In this document: piece after piece, positions 26,594 through 36,432 of the stretch
Numbering within the stretch: the stretch's first letter is position 1
Layout: each line of letters opens with the position of its first letter
NCBI RefSeq assembly: GCF_000369525.1
Contig: NZ_KB850072.1
Coordinates: 1,486,760-1,550,759, forward strand
Length of the DNA stretch: 64,000 nt
Source: Acinetobacter higginsii
GTDB taxonomy: Bacteria; Pseudomonadota; Gammaproteobacteria; Pseudomonadales; Moraxellaceae
Direction: 5' to 3'
Made by a program: the position numbers and the translations under genes
Notes under the pieces: generated by a model
Database searches by the model: none
The model's input: only the letters and a program-made list of their open reading frames with translations
Told to the model about the DNA's origin: nothing

Positions 26594-27820
26594 ATGAACG
26601 CTGCTCCTCCCGTCACAAAGATCAGTTGGTCTTTGTTGCTGTTGCTCTCCCTTTTTACCGCCTTGGATGCATTGGCAATCGATATTTATTTGCCAGCATT
26701 TCCACTGCTTGCAGAAAGTTATGCGACAACGCCAGGCCATATACAACTCACGCTCTCAGTATTTCTGATTGGACTCGCTATTGGTCAAGGTATCTATGGT
26801 CCATTGCTTGATCGCTTTGGTCGCCGTAATCCATTACTGATCGGAATTGCTGTTTTTATCTTAGGATCAATACTGGCAGCCGTTGCACCAACGATTGAGT
26901 GGTTACTGGCTGCACGTTTCTTACAAGCAATAGGTGCATCAGCAGGTCTAGTGGTTCCAAGAGCAATTATTTCTGATGTATGCGATGCTAAAACCAGTGC
27001 CAAGAATTTTTCTATTTTGATGCAAGTCATGATGATTGTACCGATTCTTGCCCCCTTATTGGGTAGCTTGATCTTACGCATCGGCTCTTGGCATTTGATT
27101 TTCTATACATTGGCAGTACTTGGTTCGGTCCTGTGGCTATGGGGAAATCAAGCCATTCCAGAGACATTGAAACCTCAATATCGACAAGCATTACAATTCA
27201 CTGCGATCAAAAATAGCTATCAAACGCTTTGTCTGAATAAAAGCTTTATCAGTTATACGATTGCTGGTGGGTTTATCTTAGGTGCTTTCTTTGTTTACCT
27301 CAGCCAATCGCCTTTTATTTTTATTCAGCACTACCATATTCACAACGAAAGTTTTAGTACCCTATTTGCAGCGAATGCGATTGGCTTAATTATTCTAGGA
27401 CAAACCTCAATCCTGTTACTCAAACGTTGGTCAGCTCAACAATTGCTCGTCATCGGTATGTGTTTATTCAGCGGTTCTAGTTTTATTTTGATGCTCAGCC
27501 TATATTTTTATGACTTAAATTTATGGCAATACATTGCGCTTTTGGGATTAAGCATCTGGTCGACTGGGTTCATTTTTGGCAATTTAACGGCACTCACCAT
27601 GCAGCAAAGCCCACAACATTTAACGGGGGCAGCATCCTCATTAATGGGCTTACTACAATATGCTTTCGCGGCACTGATCGGTTTTGTTGTGAGCTTGATA
27701 GAAATTAATATCAGCTTACTTCCAAGCAGCTTGTTTATTTGTGGTGCTATCGCTCTGGGCTTATGTCTTTATGCTGCGCTAGAACAGCGCGAATCATTTG
27801 CTAGAGTAGAAACAGAATAA
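26594..27820 (+). CDS. Bcr/CflA-family MFS multidrug efflux transporter
   Basis: A 408-residue inner membrane protein with 12 hydrophobic segments. The N terminus (LLLLSLFTALDALAIDIYLPAFP) is diagnostic for the Bcr/CflA subfamily of 12-TM drug:H+ antiporters. Motif A appears as GPLLDRFGRRNPLLIG after TM2, and GASAGLVVPRAIISDV lies in TM4. It exports drugs such as bicyclomycin or chloramphenicol in relatives; the substrate here is unknown. A strong palindrome lies in the promoter and a TetR gene is convergent downstream. Confidence 0.9.
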   Translation: MNAAPPVTKISWSLLLLLSLFTALDALAIDIYLPAFPLLAESYATTPGHIQLTLSVFLIGLAIGQGIYGPLLDRFGRRNPLLIGIAVFILGSILAAVAPTIEWLLAARFLQAIGASAGLVVPRAIISDVCDAKTSAKNFSILMQVMMIVPILAPLLGSLILRIGSWHLIFYTLAVLGSVLWLWGNQAIPETLKPQYRQALQFTAIKNSYQTLCLNKSFISYTIAGGFILGAFFVYLSQSPFIFIQHYHIHNESFSTLFAANAIGLIILGQTSILLLKRWSAQQLLVIGMCLFSGSSFILMLSLYFYDLNLWQYIALLGLSIWSTGFIFGNLTALTMQQSPQHLTGAASSLMGLLQYAFAALIGFVVSLIEINISLLPSSLFICGAIALGLCLYAALEQRESFARVETE

Positions 27821-27832
27821 AGAAATTACACT

Positions 27833-27862
27833 TGATCAGTGTCTGAACTTAGGCACTGATCA
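27833..27862. terminator. Hairpin between convergent MFS and TetR genes
   Basis: Stem TGATCAGTG/CACTGATCA with a 12-base loop, overlapping the end of the TetR gene. There is no long T-run, so it may be a weak bidirectional terminator. Confidence 0.5.
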
Positions 27863-28418
27863 GAATATTTAATGCTTTTAAGATCGCATCCAATCTGAGG
27901 TGAAACTTCTCTCGCCCACCATAGATCAATTCGCTTTGTAAGGCATCGACAAAGCTCATGCATACACGAGCCAGAGCGACACTATCCAGTTGATGCTTAT
28001 TTTCTATTAAAATAGAGTGTTGAATGGCTTGTAAAAATACATTTTCCAGTTCCGCCATAAAGACATGCATCGGTTCAATTACCTGATCATATAAGTGCAC
28101 AGGCGGACTAATTAATGCATTCATCCAAAATTGAACACCATATGATGCATCAAAACGCTGTTCGATACTTTCAAAGTAATGCAGTAATTGCTGCTGGATT
28201 TTTTCTCCGCCTTGCAATACAACCTTGGCATGTCCCAATTCTTCATCAATCATGATTGGAATCAGACTGAGATACAATTCGTCCTTATTCTTAAAATGTG
28301 CATAAATTGAAGGTTTTTTTATCCCGACACCAGTCGCAATCTCGTTTAGCGATGTTGCTGCAAAGCCCTGTTTTGCAAACCGTTCTAATGCCACTTTTTG
28401 AATCTTAGCTGCTGTCAC
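27849..28418 (-). CDS. TetR/AcrR-family transcriptional regulator
   Basis: A 189-residue repressor: N-terminal TetR helix-turn-helix (about 5-50, FAATSLNEIATGVGIKKPSIYAHFKNKDELY) and an all-helical ligand-binding C-terminal domain. It starts with GTG, with AGGTGG upstream. It is convergent with the Bcr/CflA pump and the likely binder of the 26,530-26,559 palindrome. A similar palindrome is not visible before its own start. Confidence 0.88.
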   Translation of the reverse strand: MTAAKIQKVALERFAKQGFAATSLNEIATGVGIKKPSIYAHFKNKDELYLSLIPIMIDEELGHAKVVLQGGEKIQQQLLHYFESIEQRFDASYGVQFWMNALISPPVHLYDQVIEPMHVFMAELENVFLQAIQHSILIENKHQLDSVALARVCMSFVDALQSELIYGGREKFHLRLDAILKALNILISA

Positions 28419-28658
28419 AAATCATCCACCTTTATTACTGCTAAAATTATATTTCAGCCAACAGGATATTCATAGCTGAATAAGAGATTGTATTTATATG
28501 CCATCTACCTAAATGACAACATAATCATCTACTCAGTATCCCCCAAGTTTATTGATATCCGTTTATCTTCAAAACTTTCTATATCAAATGATATATAAAT
28601 CTATTCAAGTATCAGATTTCCCTGCATAATAAATCAGCACTATAAACGCTCTGATTGT

Positions 28659-29576
28659 ATGACCTCTCTTGTTTTAATCTTCCAGATTTTTGTTTGCATT
28701 AGCTTAGGCTATTTTGTCGGGCCACATTTATCACAGACAATTAAACAATTCATATTTAAAATACTGCCCTATTTTTCTTATATTTTACTGATTAGCGTCG
28801 CATTTGAACTGACTCAAGCCTTAAATCACGTTCAAAATCCTACTGCTATTCTACCGCCAGCATTACTGATTGCATTTACCACCTCGATTGGTTCATTTTT
28901 TATTTGCTTGATCACCTACAAACTGATTGATCGCCAAAGTGTACAAGGAAAGATTTCCTTACACCTATTTCTCAATGCACTCAAGAATATCGCCAAAGCA
29001 TTTTTGGCTTTGGGGGTTGGTATTCTATTCGGCGTCATGGTCAATAGTTCAGGTTTAACGATCAGCTTTAATAGTTGGTATTTATTACTGATCTTTATTT
29101 TTTTGATCGGGATCGAACTGGCCTTCACCCAATTTGATCGTAGTTGGTTGAGTTGGAAAATTTTGCTGGTTCCCGTGGCTGCATTTGTTGGTTCATGCTT
29201 GGCATCCCTGTTAAATTATTTCATCTTATCCAATGAATATAGTCTTAACGAAGTCATGGCCTTAGCCCAAGGCTATGGCTGGTATTCCATGTCAGGGATT
29301 TTATTCACTGAACTACACTCAGCCAAACTGGGTGGGATTGCTTTATTAACAGACTTGTTTAGAGAAATTTTTGCCATTTTATTGATGTATTGTCTTGGCT
29401 GGCGTTTTCCACGCTCTGCGATTTCCAGTGCAGGTGCAACGTCAATGGATGTCACACTTGCCATGGTCAAACAATCATGTGGCACACATTATGTCCCACA
29501 TGCCATGATGAGTGGATTGATCTTGTCACTTCTCGCACCACTCTTAATCAGCTTATTTCTAAGTATGAAGTTTTAA
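28659..29576 (+). CDS. LysO-family (DUF340) membrane transporter
   Basis: A 305-residue integral membrane protein with about eight to nine hydrophobic segments, resembling lysine exporter LysO. A conserved YGWYSMSGILF stretch lies near residue 205-215, and a Gly/Ser-rich TSMDVTLAMVKQSCG near 267-280. It probably exports lysine or a related amino acid. The 240 bases before it contain only AT-rich sequence with no clear motif. Confidence 0.8.
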   Translation: MTSLVLIFQIFVCISLGYFVGPHLSQTIKQFIFKILPYFSYILLISVAFELTQALNHVQNPTAILPPALLIAFTTSIGSFFICLITYKLIDRQSVQGKISLHLFLNALKNIAKAFLALGVGILFGVMVNSSGLTISFNSWYLLLIFIFLIGIELAFTQFDRSWLSWKILLVPVAAFVGSCLASLLNYFILSNEYSLNEVMALAQGYGWYSMSGILFTELHSAKLGGIALLTDLFREIFAILLMYCLGWRFPRSAISSAGATSMDVTLAMVKQSCGTHYVPHAMMSGLILSLLAPLLISLFLSMKF

Positions 29577-29588
29577 CATCGTACTTTA

Positions 29589-30269
29589 TTAGATTGAAGC
29601 CAAGATTGATTTCAACATCTCAGTTGGATTCTCAGCCTTGGTAATTGGGCGGCCAATGACTAAATGCGTTGATCCGTCTTGCATTGCTTGCTTTGGCGTT
29701 ACGATACGTTTTTGGTCATCTGCATTTGAACCCTCAGGACGAATCCCCGGTGTGACCAATGCAAACTCTAGTCCTAATAGTTCACGAAGGATCTTGGCTT
29801 CTTGTGCTGAACACACGACACCATCTAATCCGCTGTCTTGAGTAAGTTTTGCTAAACGCTTTACATGATCGACAGGTTCTATATCCAAACCTAGATCACG
29901 TAAGTCTTCACGGCCCATTGAAGTCAAAACTGTGACTGCGATCAATTGAGTTGAATAATTACCCGCTTTAAGGCGCTCTACACAGGTTTCCATCATTTTA
30001 CGGCCACCCGATGCATGCACATTCACCATCCACACACCAAGATCCGCGGCAGCACACACCGCTTGAGCAGTCGTGTTCGGAATATCGTGAAATTTTAAAT
30101 CAAGAAAAACTTCAAAGCCTTTATCTTGTAAATTTTTTACGATTGATGGGCCTTCATGAGTAAAAAGCTCTTTGCCTACTTTGACACGACAAAGTGACGG
30201 ATCAAGCTGATCTACAATTGTTAAGGCGTCATATTGGCTTTTTGCGTCTAGGGCAACAATAATACTCAC
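29589..30269 (-). CDS. pyrF: Orotidine 5'-phosphate decarboxylase
   Basis: A 226-residue TIM-barrel enzyme that makes UMP from OMP, the last step of de novo pyrimidine synthesis. The catalytic D-x-K-x-x-D is in [11 protein letters not shown] (D57, K59, D62), the substrate loop VTPGIRPEG lies near residue 180, and the phosphate-binding VIGRPIT lies near the C terminus. GTG start. It is usually close to lapA-ihfB-rpsA in this genus; here the azl cluster lies between. Confidence 0.95.
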   Translation of the reverse strand: MSIIVALDAKSQYDALTIVDQLDPSLCRVKVGKELFTHEGPSIVKNLQDKGFEVFLDLKFHDIPNTTAQAVCAAADLGVWMVNVHASGGRKMMETCVERLKAGNYSTQLIAVTVLTSMGREDLRDLGLDIEPVDHVKRLAKLTQDSGLDGVVCSAQEAKILRELLGLEFALVTPGIRPEGSNADDQKRIVTPKQAMQDGSTHLVIGRPITKAENPTEMLKSILASI

Positions 30270-30382
30270 GAATCTAGTTCCATCACATAAAAATCGGCTA
30301 ATTATAAAGTGATTAGTAGAATGAACAAAGCAAGAAAGTCATCATAATACAAAAAAGCTTTTTTAAAATGATGAAATGATCT

Positions 30383-30931
30383 TTATCTTTGCTCCGATAT
30401 CAAGATCGCTCTAGTATCCACTTCCAGAGCTTCAAAGATATGCGCTTGATCTGCGGGATAACAAATATAATCCCCTTCATTCAACAAAATAGGTTCCGCA
30501 ACCAACCCCACTTTTGCTCGTCCTTTCATAATAATAATATGCTCAACACTCCCAATCGGGTGTGGCTGACTGCAACGTGGCTCACCGGGTTGTGTCGTTA
30601 ATATATATACATCCCGTCTAGCGCCTGTTGGGCAATTGGCCAATAAGATTGCTTGATAATGCGCGATTTCAGAACTGACTGACGGCCCCTCACCAAAACG
30701 AATCACTTGAGTTTGCGCAATATTTGATTCCATCAATTTCGCAAATGGAATATCTAAAGCAACACATAAGGCCCATAAAGTCTCCAGACTTGGATTACCT
30801 TGAGCGGCCTCCAATTGAGACAATGTCGATTTCGCAATCCCTGCTCGGCGAGCCACTTCTGCTAAAGATAATCCAGACTTCTGTCTTTCTCGTTGTAAGC
30901 CTTTGGCGACAATTTCAATTGGCAAACTCAT
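30383..30931 (-). CDS. XRE-cupin transcriptional regulator
   Basis: A 182-residue two-domain regulator: HTH_3 at about 8-62 (SLAEVARRAGIAKSTLSQLEAAQGNPS) and a C-terminal single cupin (about 100-178) that senses a small ligand. It is divergent from azlCD with 86 bases between starts, and the space holds two GAACGTTCG-type palindromes. It is most likely the repressor or sensor of the amino acid exporter. Confidence 0.88.
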   Translation of the reverse strand: MSLPIEIVAKGLQRERQKSGLSLAEVARRAGIAKSTLSQLEAAQGNPSLETLWALCVALDIPFAKLMESNIAQTQVIRFGEGPSVSSEIAHYQAILLANCPTGARRDVYILTTQPGEPRCSQPHPIGSVEHIIIMKGRAKVGLVAEPILLNEGDYICYPADQAHIFEALEVDTRAILISEQR

Positions 30932-30943
30932 ATAACACCATAA

Positions 30944-31009
30944 AAAACGAACGTTCGTTTTGACGAACAGTATAAAATTAATCTATTATATCGTACGTTC
31001 GTTTGATAT
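30944..31009. promoter_or_regulatory. Operators between XRE-cupin and azlC
   Basis: A perfect 18-bp palindrome AAAACGAACGTTCGTTTT at 30,944-30,961 and a related imperfect site at 30,990-31,007 (GTACGTTCGTTTGAT) cover both divergent promoters. TATAAAAT-like -10 sequences lie between. Confidence 0.75.
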
Positions 31010-31017
31010 AGAAACCA

Positions 31018-31677
31018 ATGATGCAAGATAAAGAACAATTTAATCTAATCAAAGCCATTGTACTGATTTCAGTTGCAACAGGAATTGTGGGCATTTCCTT
31101 GGGCTCAGTAGCTGCAAGCTTCGATGTACCGATGTGGATTCCTTTGCTGTTATCACTCACAGTCCTCGCAGGCGCTGCAGAATTTACATTCATTGGTATG
31201 ATTGCAACTGGCACCAATCCTATTTTTGCGGCATTGACCGGTATATTGATCAACCTACGCCATCTGCCATTTGGTTTATCCGTTGCAACATTTATTGAAA
31301 AGAATGCTTATCGGTTTATTGCCTGCCATATCATGAATGATGAAAGCGTCATGTTTGGACTAAGCCAACAAGAAGATCAAGCCAAACAAAAAGCCTATTG
31401 GATGTGCGGATTAGGGATTGCTATTCTCTGGCCAATTGGTGTTTTTATTGGCTATATACTCAGTAAAAATATTCCTGATATTTATGTATTTGGTATAGAT
31501 GCTGCATTTCCTGCCATTCTTTTCGCATTAATCTTACCTATGCTAAAGAATAAAACTACACGACACCGTGTATTTTTAGGTAGCACATTATCCGTAGCAT
31601 CAATTCCCTTACTACCAACAGGCTTACCAGTGCTCGTTTCCATGTTAGGTCTACTGTTAAAAGGTAAGTCAAAATGA
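31018..31677 (+). CDS. azlC: AzlC-family branched-chain amino acid exporter, large subunit
   Basis: A 219-residue membrane protein of the AzlC/YgaZ family. About seven hydrophobic segments are visible, with the family's Gly/Ala-rich core ATGTNPIFAALTGILINLRHLPFGLS near residue 60-85. With AzlD it forms a two-component exporter of branched-chain amino acids, as YgaZH does for valine. ATGA overlap with azlD. Confidence 0.88.
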   Translation: MMQDKEQFNLIKAIVLISVATGIVGISLGSVAASFDVPMWIPLLLSLTVLAGAAEFTFIGMIATGTNPIFAALTGILINLRHLPFGLSVATFIEKNAYRFIACHIMNDESVMFGLSQQEDQAKQKAYWMCGLGIAILWPIGVFIGYILSKNIPDIYVFGIDAAFPAILFALILPMLKNKTTRHRVFLGSTLSVASIPLLPTGLPVLVSMLGLLLKGKSK

Positions 31678-32000
31678 AATATAGTGAAAGTTATATCTTT
31701 GTTGGAATTGTTGTGCTTGCCCTTGGTACCTATTTAATTCGCTACTCAGGTTTTTATCTAGCCAATCGCATGACCTTTAAAGAACATCATAAACAACTAC
31801 TGGCAGACTCTGCTTGTGTACTACTGTTTACCTTGGCCGTATTCAATACACTTTTTTCTGAGGCTCATTTTAGTGGAATCAGTAAGATCGTGGGCGTTGC
31901 CGTAGCTCTTATCTTTGCTTGGAAGAAATATTCACTGATCATGGTTATTCTTGCGGCCATGCTGATTACTGCCACTTTAAGATATTTAGGTTTTCCATAA
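31674..32000 (+). CDS. azlD: AzlD-family exporter small subunit
   Basis: A 108-residue protein with three to four hydrophobic segments (YIFVGIVVLALGTYLIR, a central VLLFTLAVFNTLF and a C-terminal LIMVILAAMLITATLRYLGF). It matches AzlD/YgaH, the obligate partner of AzlC. Its ATG overlaps the stop of azlC. A terminator follows directly. Confidence 0.86.
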   Translation: MKYSESYIFVGIVVLALGTYLIRYSGFYLANRMTFKEHHKQLLADSACVLLFTLAVFNTLFSEAHFSGISKIVGVAVALIFAWKKYSLIMVILAAMLITATLRYLGFP

Positions 32001-32003
32001 AAA

Positions 32004-32034
32004 ATGGCCCTTTAAATCCAATAAAGGGCCATTT
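32004..32034. terminator. Bidirectional terminator azlD / lapA
   Basis: 11-bp stem ATGGCCCTTTA/TAAAGGGCCAT between the convergent genes, with A- and T-runs on the outer sides. A second smaller stem TAGGGTT/AACCCTA lies at 32,037-32,070. Confidence 0.75.
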
Positions 32035-32083
32035 AATAGGGTTCTAAAATCTTCAGACTTTACAACCCTATAAATATTTTTAA

Positions 32084-32449
32084 TTACAGTGGCGTACGCG
32101 TTTGACTCTCAGGATTAATGTCCAACACTGTTTTTTCATGTCTTACACTTGCAGCAGCGTCTGCGGCAGCTTGTTGTGCAAGTTGGATCTGCTCTTTTCG
32201 AAGATAGTCAATATCTTTACGAAGCCGCTTAATTTCCCAACTGGTCTGGAAGACTCGGAAAACTTGAACGCCCAGTAATAAACCCACCACAATACCCAAT
32301 GCAAGCGTCAATAAAAGGAGAAGACCTAAACGCATGGCTGGGACTTGAGTAAATAATAAATCCACTTGTAACTCAGCTGGGTTCTGAAGAACCAAAGCGA
32401 GTGAATAACCAAAAATGGCAACGAGTAATGCAATTAAGACATAACGCAT
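32084..32449 (-). CDS. lapA: LapA domain protein (lipopolysaccharide assembly protein A)
   Basis: A 121-residue inner membrane protein of the LapA/DUF1049 family: two transmembrane helices (about 2-20 and 40-66) and a cytoplasmic coiled coil (KRLRKDIDYLRKEQIQLAQQ). In E. coli LapA with LapB controls LpxC turnover. ATG 32,449 has GAGG 6 bases upstream and is preferred over a GTG two codons earlier. It follows ihfB. Confidence 0.82.
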   Translation of the reverse strand: MRYVLIALLVAIFGYSLALVLQNPAELQVDLLFTQVPAMRLGLLLLLTLALGIVVGLLLGVQVFRVFQTSWEIKRLRKDIDYLRKEQIQLAQQAAADAAASVRHEKTVLDINPESQTRTPL

Positions 32450-32463
32450 AAACACCTCAATTC

Positions 32464-32766
32464 TTATTCAGCAGATTCGTTTACTGCATCACGAAGTGCT
32501 TTACCAGGTTTAAAGTGTGGGACCGCTTTGGCTGCAACATCTACAGATCGACCTGTTTTAGGATTACGACCTAAACGTGGCTCACGGTGATGCAATGCAA
32601 AACTACCAAAACCACGGATTTCAATACGATCGCCGCTTGAAAGCGCTTCAATCATTTGATCAATCATAATCTTAACTGCATCTTCAACTAGAGGCTCAGC
32701 CAAGTGTGGGTTTTTAAGTGCAATCCGTTCAATTAAATCAGATTTATTAAGTGCTTCAGTAGTCAT
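32464..32766 (-). CDS. ihfB: Integration host factor subunit beta
   Basis: A 100-residue DNA-bending protein. It has the HU/IHF signature [30 protein letters not shown] at about 45-75 with the intercalating Pro of RNPKTG. It pairs with IhfA in recombination, replication and transcription. It is preceded by two hairpins after rpsA that may adjust its expression. Confidence 0.95.
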   Translation of the reverse strand: MTTEALNKSDLIERIALKNPHLAEPLVEDAVKIMIDQMIEALSSGDRIEIRGFGSFALHHREPRLGRNPKTGRSVDVAAKAVPHFKPGKALRDAVNESAE

Positions 32767-32827
32767 TGATGACCTCTTTAATTATTGCTACTTTTCAATG
32801 TTTTTAATAATAACCTGTTTAAATACA

Positions 32828-32865
32828 AAACGGTAGCGCAGTACATGATTACTACGCTACCGTTT
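32828..32865 (-). terminator. Second hairpin between rpsA and ihfB
   Basis: 11-bp perfect stem AAACGGTAGCG/CGCTACCGTTT. On the minus strand it is followed by TTTTG, so it may be an attenuator in the leader of ihfB. Confidence 0.6.
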
Positions 32866-32881
32866 GCAGTATTTTTGTATA

Positions 32882-32917
32882 AAAAAGTACGTCTCAGTTA
32901 CAAGAAACGTACTTTTT
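32882..32917. terminator. Terminator after rpsA
   Basis: 10-bp stem AAAAAGTACG/CGTACTTTTT with a 16-base loop, directly after the rpsA stop. Confidence 0.75.
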
Positions 32918-32923
32918 AACAAA

Positions 32924-34606
32924 TTACTTCATTTGAGCTTTAATTAAGTCACCAATAGTCTTAGGACCATTGCTTTCTGCAGTTTGAGTCGCAGCAGCTT
33001 GGCGAGCATTGTTCACAGCTTCTTTCTCTTCAGCTTCGTCTTTCGCTTTGATAGACAAGTTGATAGAGCGAGATTTGCGATCAACGTTGATGATCTTCGC
33101 TTCAACTTCTTGACCAACTTCTAAGAATTTAGTTGCATCTTCAACGCGGTCACGGTTGATTTCAGAAGCTTTAAGCGTTGCTTCGATGTCATCAGCTAAT
33201 TTAACTGTAGCACCTTTAGCATCAACAGCAGTTACAGTACCTTTAACTAAAGCACCGCGCTCGTTCGCAGCTAAGAAATCATTGAATGGATCGCTGTTTA
33301 ATTGCTTGATACCAAGGCTGATACGGTTACCTTCAGCGTCTACAGATAAGATAACTGCTTCAACTGTGTCACCTTTCTTGTAACGACGGATAGCTTCTTC
33401 GCCTTGTTCGTTCCAAGAAATGTCAGATAAATGTACTAAACCGTCGATACCACCAGATAAACCGATGAAGATACCGAAGTCAGTGATTGACTTGATCGTA
33501 CCAGAAACTTTTTCGCCTTTTTCATTTGCTTTAGCAAACTCTTCCCATGGGTTAGCACGAGTTTGTTTGATACCCAATGAAATACGACGACGTTCTTCGT
33601 CAACTTCAAGAACCATAACATCAACTTCGTCACCGATCTGAACAACTTTAGATGGGTGGATGTTTTTGTTTGTGTGGTCCATTTCTGAAACGTGTACTAA
33701 GCCTTCAACGCCTTCAGCGATTTCAGCGAAGCAACCGTAGTCAGTTAAGTTAGTTACACGTGCTTTAACGATAGAACCTTTAGGGTAACGGCTCATGATC
33801 GCTAACCATGGATCTTCGCCTAATTGCTTAAGACCTAAAGATACGCGGTTACGCTCGCGGTCAAATTTAAGTACTTTAACAGTAACTTCTTGACCAACTT
33901 CAACAACTTCTGAAGGGTGCTTGATACGCTTCCAAGCCATATCTGTGATATGTAGAAGACCATCAATACCGCCAAGATCAACGAACGCGCCGTAATCAGT
34001 AAGGTTTTTGATTGTACCTGTAACTGTTTGACCTTCTTCAAGTTGAGCAAGTAATGCTTCACGGTCAGCTGAAGATTCAGCTTCCATAACTGCACGACGA
34101 GATACAACAACGTTGTTACGTTTAGCATCAAGTTTGATTACTTTGAACTCTAACTCTTTACCTTCAAGGTGAGTCGTGTCACGGATAGGACGAGTGTCAA
34201 CTAAAGAACCTGGTAAGAATGCACGTACAGGACCGATGTCAACAGTGAAACCGCCTTTAACCTTACCAGAGATAACACCAGTAACGATTTCGCCGTCTTC
34301 AAAGATTTTCTCAAGTTTAGTCCAAGTTTCAGCACGTTTCGCTTTTTCACGTGATAAAACTGTTTGACCCATACCGTTGTCAAGCGCTTCAACAACTACG
34401 TCAACAGTATCGCCAACTTGAACTTCAAGTTCACGTTGTTCATTTAAAAATTCAGCACGGTCAACTACGCCTTCAGATTTAAGGCCAGTGTCAACAGTAA
34501 CCCAGTCAGAATCGATACTAACAACAGTACCTTGGATGACTGCACCCTTTTCAACGTTGAGGTTTAATTCACTTTCTTCAAAGAGGGCTGCAAAAGATTC
34601 GGTCAT
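32924..34606 (-). CDS. rpsA: 30S ribosomal protein S1
   Basis: A 560-residue RNA-binding ribosomal protein with six S1 repeats; the typical cores read [79 protein letters not shown] and others. It recruits mRNA to the 30S subunit, especially leaders with weak Shine-Dalgarno sequences. The cmk-rpsA-ihfB order is the common Gammaproteobacterial one. The gene has strong synonymous-codon regularity, as expected for high expression. Confidence 0.97.
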   Translation of the reverse strand: MTESFAALFEESELNLNVEKGAVIQGTVVSIDSDWVTVDTGLKSEGVVDRAEFLNEQRELEVQVGDTVDVVVEALDNGMGQTVLSREKAKRAETWTKLEKIFEDGEIVTGVISGKVKGGFTVDIGPVRAFLPGSLVDTRPIRDTTHLEGKELEFKVIKLDAKRNNVVVSRRAVMEAESSADREALLAQLEEGQTVTGTIKNLTDYGAFVDLGGIDGLLHITDMAWKRIKHPSEVVEVGQEVTVKVLKFDRERNRVSLGLKQLGEDPWLAIMSRYPKGSIVKARVTNLTDYGCFAEIAEGVEGLVHVSEMDHTNKNIHPSKVVQIGDEVDVMVLEVDEERRRISLGIKQTRANPWEEFAKANEKGEKVSGTIKSITDFGIFIGLSGGIDGLVHLSDISWNEQGEEAIRRYKKGDTVEAVILSVDAEGNRISLGIKQLNSDPFNDFLAANERGALVKGTVTAVDAKGATVKLADDIEATLKASEINRDRVEDATKFLEVGQEVEAKIINVDRKSRSINLSIKAKDEAEEKEAVNNARQAAATQTAESNGPKTIGDLIKAQMK

Positions 34607-34720
34607 GATATACCTGATAAAGTCCGCGGTCTTGGATCAGACAAGGCCGGTTTAGTTAAGTTGTTACATTGTCCAAAAAATCTGATCAAGCAATGCTTCA
34701 ACTGATAAAAAATTGTGTAT

Positions 34721-35401
34721 CTATTTTATACAGCTATTGATATAGTCAACCATTAACTGAAACACTTCATCGATGCCTATTGTAGAACTATCAATGATAT
34801 ACGCATCATCAGCTGGTTTGAGCGGAGCAACTGTGCGCTCCATATCTCGCTTATCTCTAGCTTGTATGTTAGATAAAATGTCGCTTATTTTAGCATCAAG
34901 GCCCATGCCCTGCAACTGTTTTACGCGTCGCTCCGCCCGAGACTCAGCCGAAGCGGTTAAATAAATTTTCGCTTGGGCTTCTGGAAAAATAGAAGTTGCC
35001 ATGTCACGACCATCTGCAACCAATCCTGGTGCTTGAATAAATGCACGTTGGCGCGAGAATAACGCCTTTCTTAATTCAGGTACAGTTGCAACTTTAGAGG
35101 CATACTCACCCACTTGTTCCGTTCGAATAGTGTTAGTGACATCTACACCCTCCAAAAAAACAAGTGTCGCTTCTTCAGTCGTTTTAAATTCAATATCCAA
35201 ATGAGTCGCATACTCAACACATTGATCTAAGTTCGCATCAATTTGATCCAGCAAGCCTCGCTGAAACAATGACAGTCCGAGTAAACGATATAAAGCACCA
35301 GAATCTAATAAATTAAAATGATAATGTGCTGCAATTTTAGCAGCCAATGTGCCTTTGCCCGAACCGCTTGGACCATCTATCGTAATAATATGAACTGTCA
35401 T
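34721..35401 (-). CDS. cmk: Cytidylate kinase
   Basis: A 226-residue enzyme that phosphorylates CMP and dCMP. P-loop GPSGSGKGT at 10-18, [14 protein letters not shown] near 128 (substrate-binding Arg/Asp), [12 protein letters not shown] in the lid. ATG 35,401 has AAGAG at proper spacing; the ATG two codons earlier does not. It lies upstream of rpsA as in most relatives. Confidence 0.95.
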   Translation of the reverse strand: MTVHIITIDGPSGSGKGTLAAKIAAHYHFNLLDSGALYRLLGLSLFQRGLLDQIDANLDQCVEYATHLDIEFKTTEEATLVFLEGVDVTNTIRTEQVGEYASKVATVPELRKALFSRQRAFIQAPGLVADGRDMATSIFPEAQAKIYLTASAESRAERRVKQLQGMGLDAKISDILSNIQARDKRDMERTVAPLKPADDAYIIDSSTIGIDEVFQLMVDYINSCIK

Positions 35402-35410
35402 TCCCATCTC

Positions 35411-35851
35411 TTATGAAGCAACTGATTTGGCTAATTTTGAGAACCCTAGTGTAATCGCTGCTTTAAGTTGTGCAAGAACTAATTTACTGACTAAAGGTGC
35501 TTTTGCTGTAAATTCAATCTTATAAGTTACTAAAGTTATAAAAGGTGTAATTTCTTTAAAATCAATTTGCCCCAAGTGATGCTTCACCAAAGGATTATTA
35601 ATCAACTTATACTCAATACGCTTATTTTCTTCCAACAAAGTGATTTCTTCTTGTAAAGGCTTAATCGCTCCAAAGCCCATACGGCGAATCGAACCTACAC
35701 CATCAGGACGTTCTGGATCAGCAGAATCCTTTACGCGAACAACCTGTAAAGGTGCAAATGCCTTGTTATAAGTGGCATGTTTTGACAGTAAGTCAAAAAC
35801 TTCGGAAATCGGTGCATTAAATTCTTTTTCTATGGTGATTGCATTACGCAT
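35411..35851 (-). CDS. SRPBCC-family protein (polyketide cyclase/START-like)
   Basis: A 146-residue protein starting ITIEKEFNAPISEVFDLLSKHATYNKAFAP, the usual opening of a helix-grip (SRPBCC) fold that binds a hydrophobic ligand. GSIRRMGFGAIKPLQEEIT and YKLINNPLVKHH are consistent with the middle strands. No catalytic residues can be assigned. It sits 9 bases upstream of cmk, possibly in one transcript. Confidence 0.8.
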   Translation of the reverse strand: MRNAITIEKEFNAPISEVFDLLSKHATYNKAFAPLQVVRVKDSADPERPDGVGSIRRMGFGAIKPLQEEITLLEENKRIEYKLINNPLVKHHLGQIDFKEITPFITLVTYKIEFTAKAPLVSKLVLAQLKAAITLGFSKLAKSVAS

Positions 35852-35917
35852 AAGTTCGCCTTTTGATGTAACCCAAAATCATCGGAGGCTTAGTTTGCCA
35901 CAACTCATAAGACATTT

Positions 35918-36427
35918 TTAATCATTTAAGGACGTTTTTGACGAACGGATTGTCTTCTTTTCATTTCTTCTTTTTTTAAAAAAATCACTCAATTGCAATG
36001 AACATTGTTCTTGTAAGCAACCTTGTTCAAAGACAAACTTATGATTGTAATAGCCACTATCAAGCAATTGTCTAGCACTCACCAATGAACCTGCTTTTGG
36101 TTCGGTCGTAGCAAAAACTACACGCTGTATCCGTGCATGAATTAATGCACCCACACACATGGTACAAGGTTCAAGCGTCACATAAAGTGTTGTATCGTCG
36201 GGCAAGCGATAGTTATTTAAAGACTGACAAGCTGCACGCAACGCTTGTATTTCAGCATGTGCTGTTGGATCCGACAATTTAATTGGCGCATTATATCCAG
36301 CACCGATTACCTGCCCCTTGCTGACCAGAATTGCTCCGACAGGTATTTCACCTTGGGCTGCTGCTAATGCAGCCTGCTCATAGGCAAGCTGCATCCAATA
36401 TTCATCATTAAATTTTTCAGAACTCAT
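35918..36427 (-). CDS. tadA: tRNA-specific adenosine deaminase
   Basis: A 169-residue zinc deaminase that converts A34 to inosine in tRNA-Arg(ACG). The catalytic H-A-E is at 57-59 (TAHAEIQAL) and the zinc cysteines are in PCTMC at 87-91. The C terminus (SDFFKKRRNEKK) is basic, for tRNA binding. It lies 5 bases after the enoyl-CoA hydratase family gene. Confidence 0.94.
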   Translation of the reverse strand: MSSEKFNDEYWMQLAYEQAALAAAQGEIPVGAILVSKGQVIGAGYNAPIKLSDPTAHAEIQALRAACQSLNNYRLPDDTTLYVTLEPCTMCVGALIHARIQRVVFATTEPKAGSLVSARQLLDSGYYNHKFVFEQGCLQEQCSLQLSDFFKKRRNEKKTIRSSKTSLND

Positions 36428-36432
36428 AACAA

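Noticed and set aside
34345..34365. Sequence resembling a ParB parS site inside rpsA
   Set aside because: Only part of the 16-bp consensus matches and it lacks the second arm; no true parS was found near parAB in this window.
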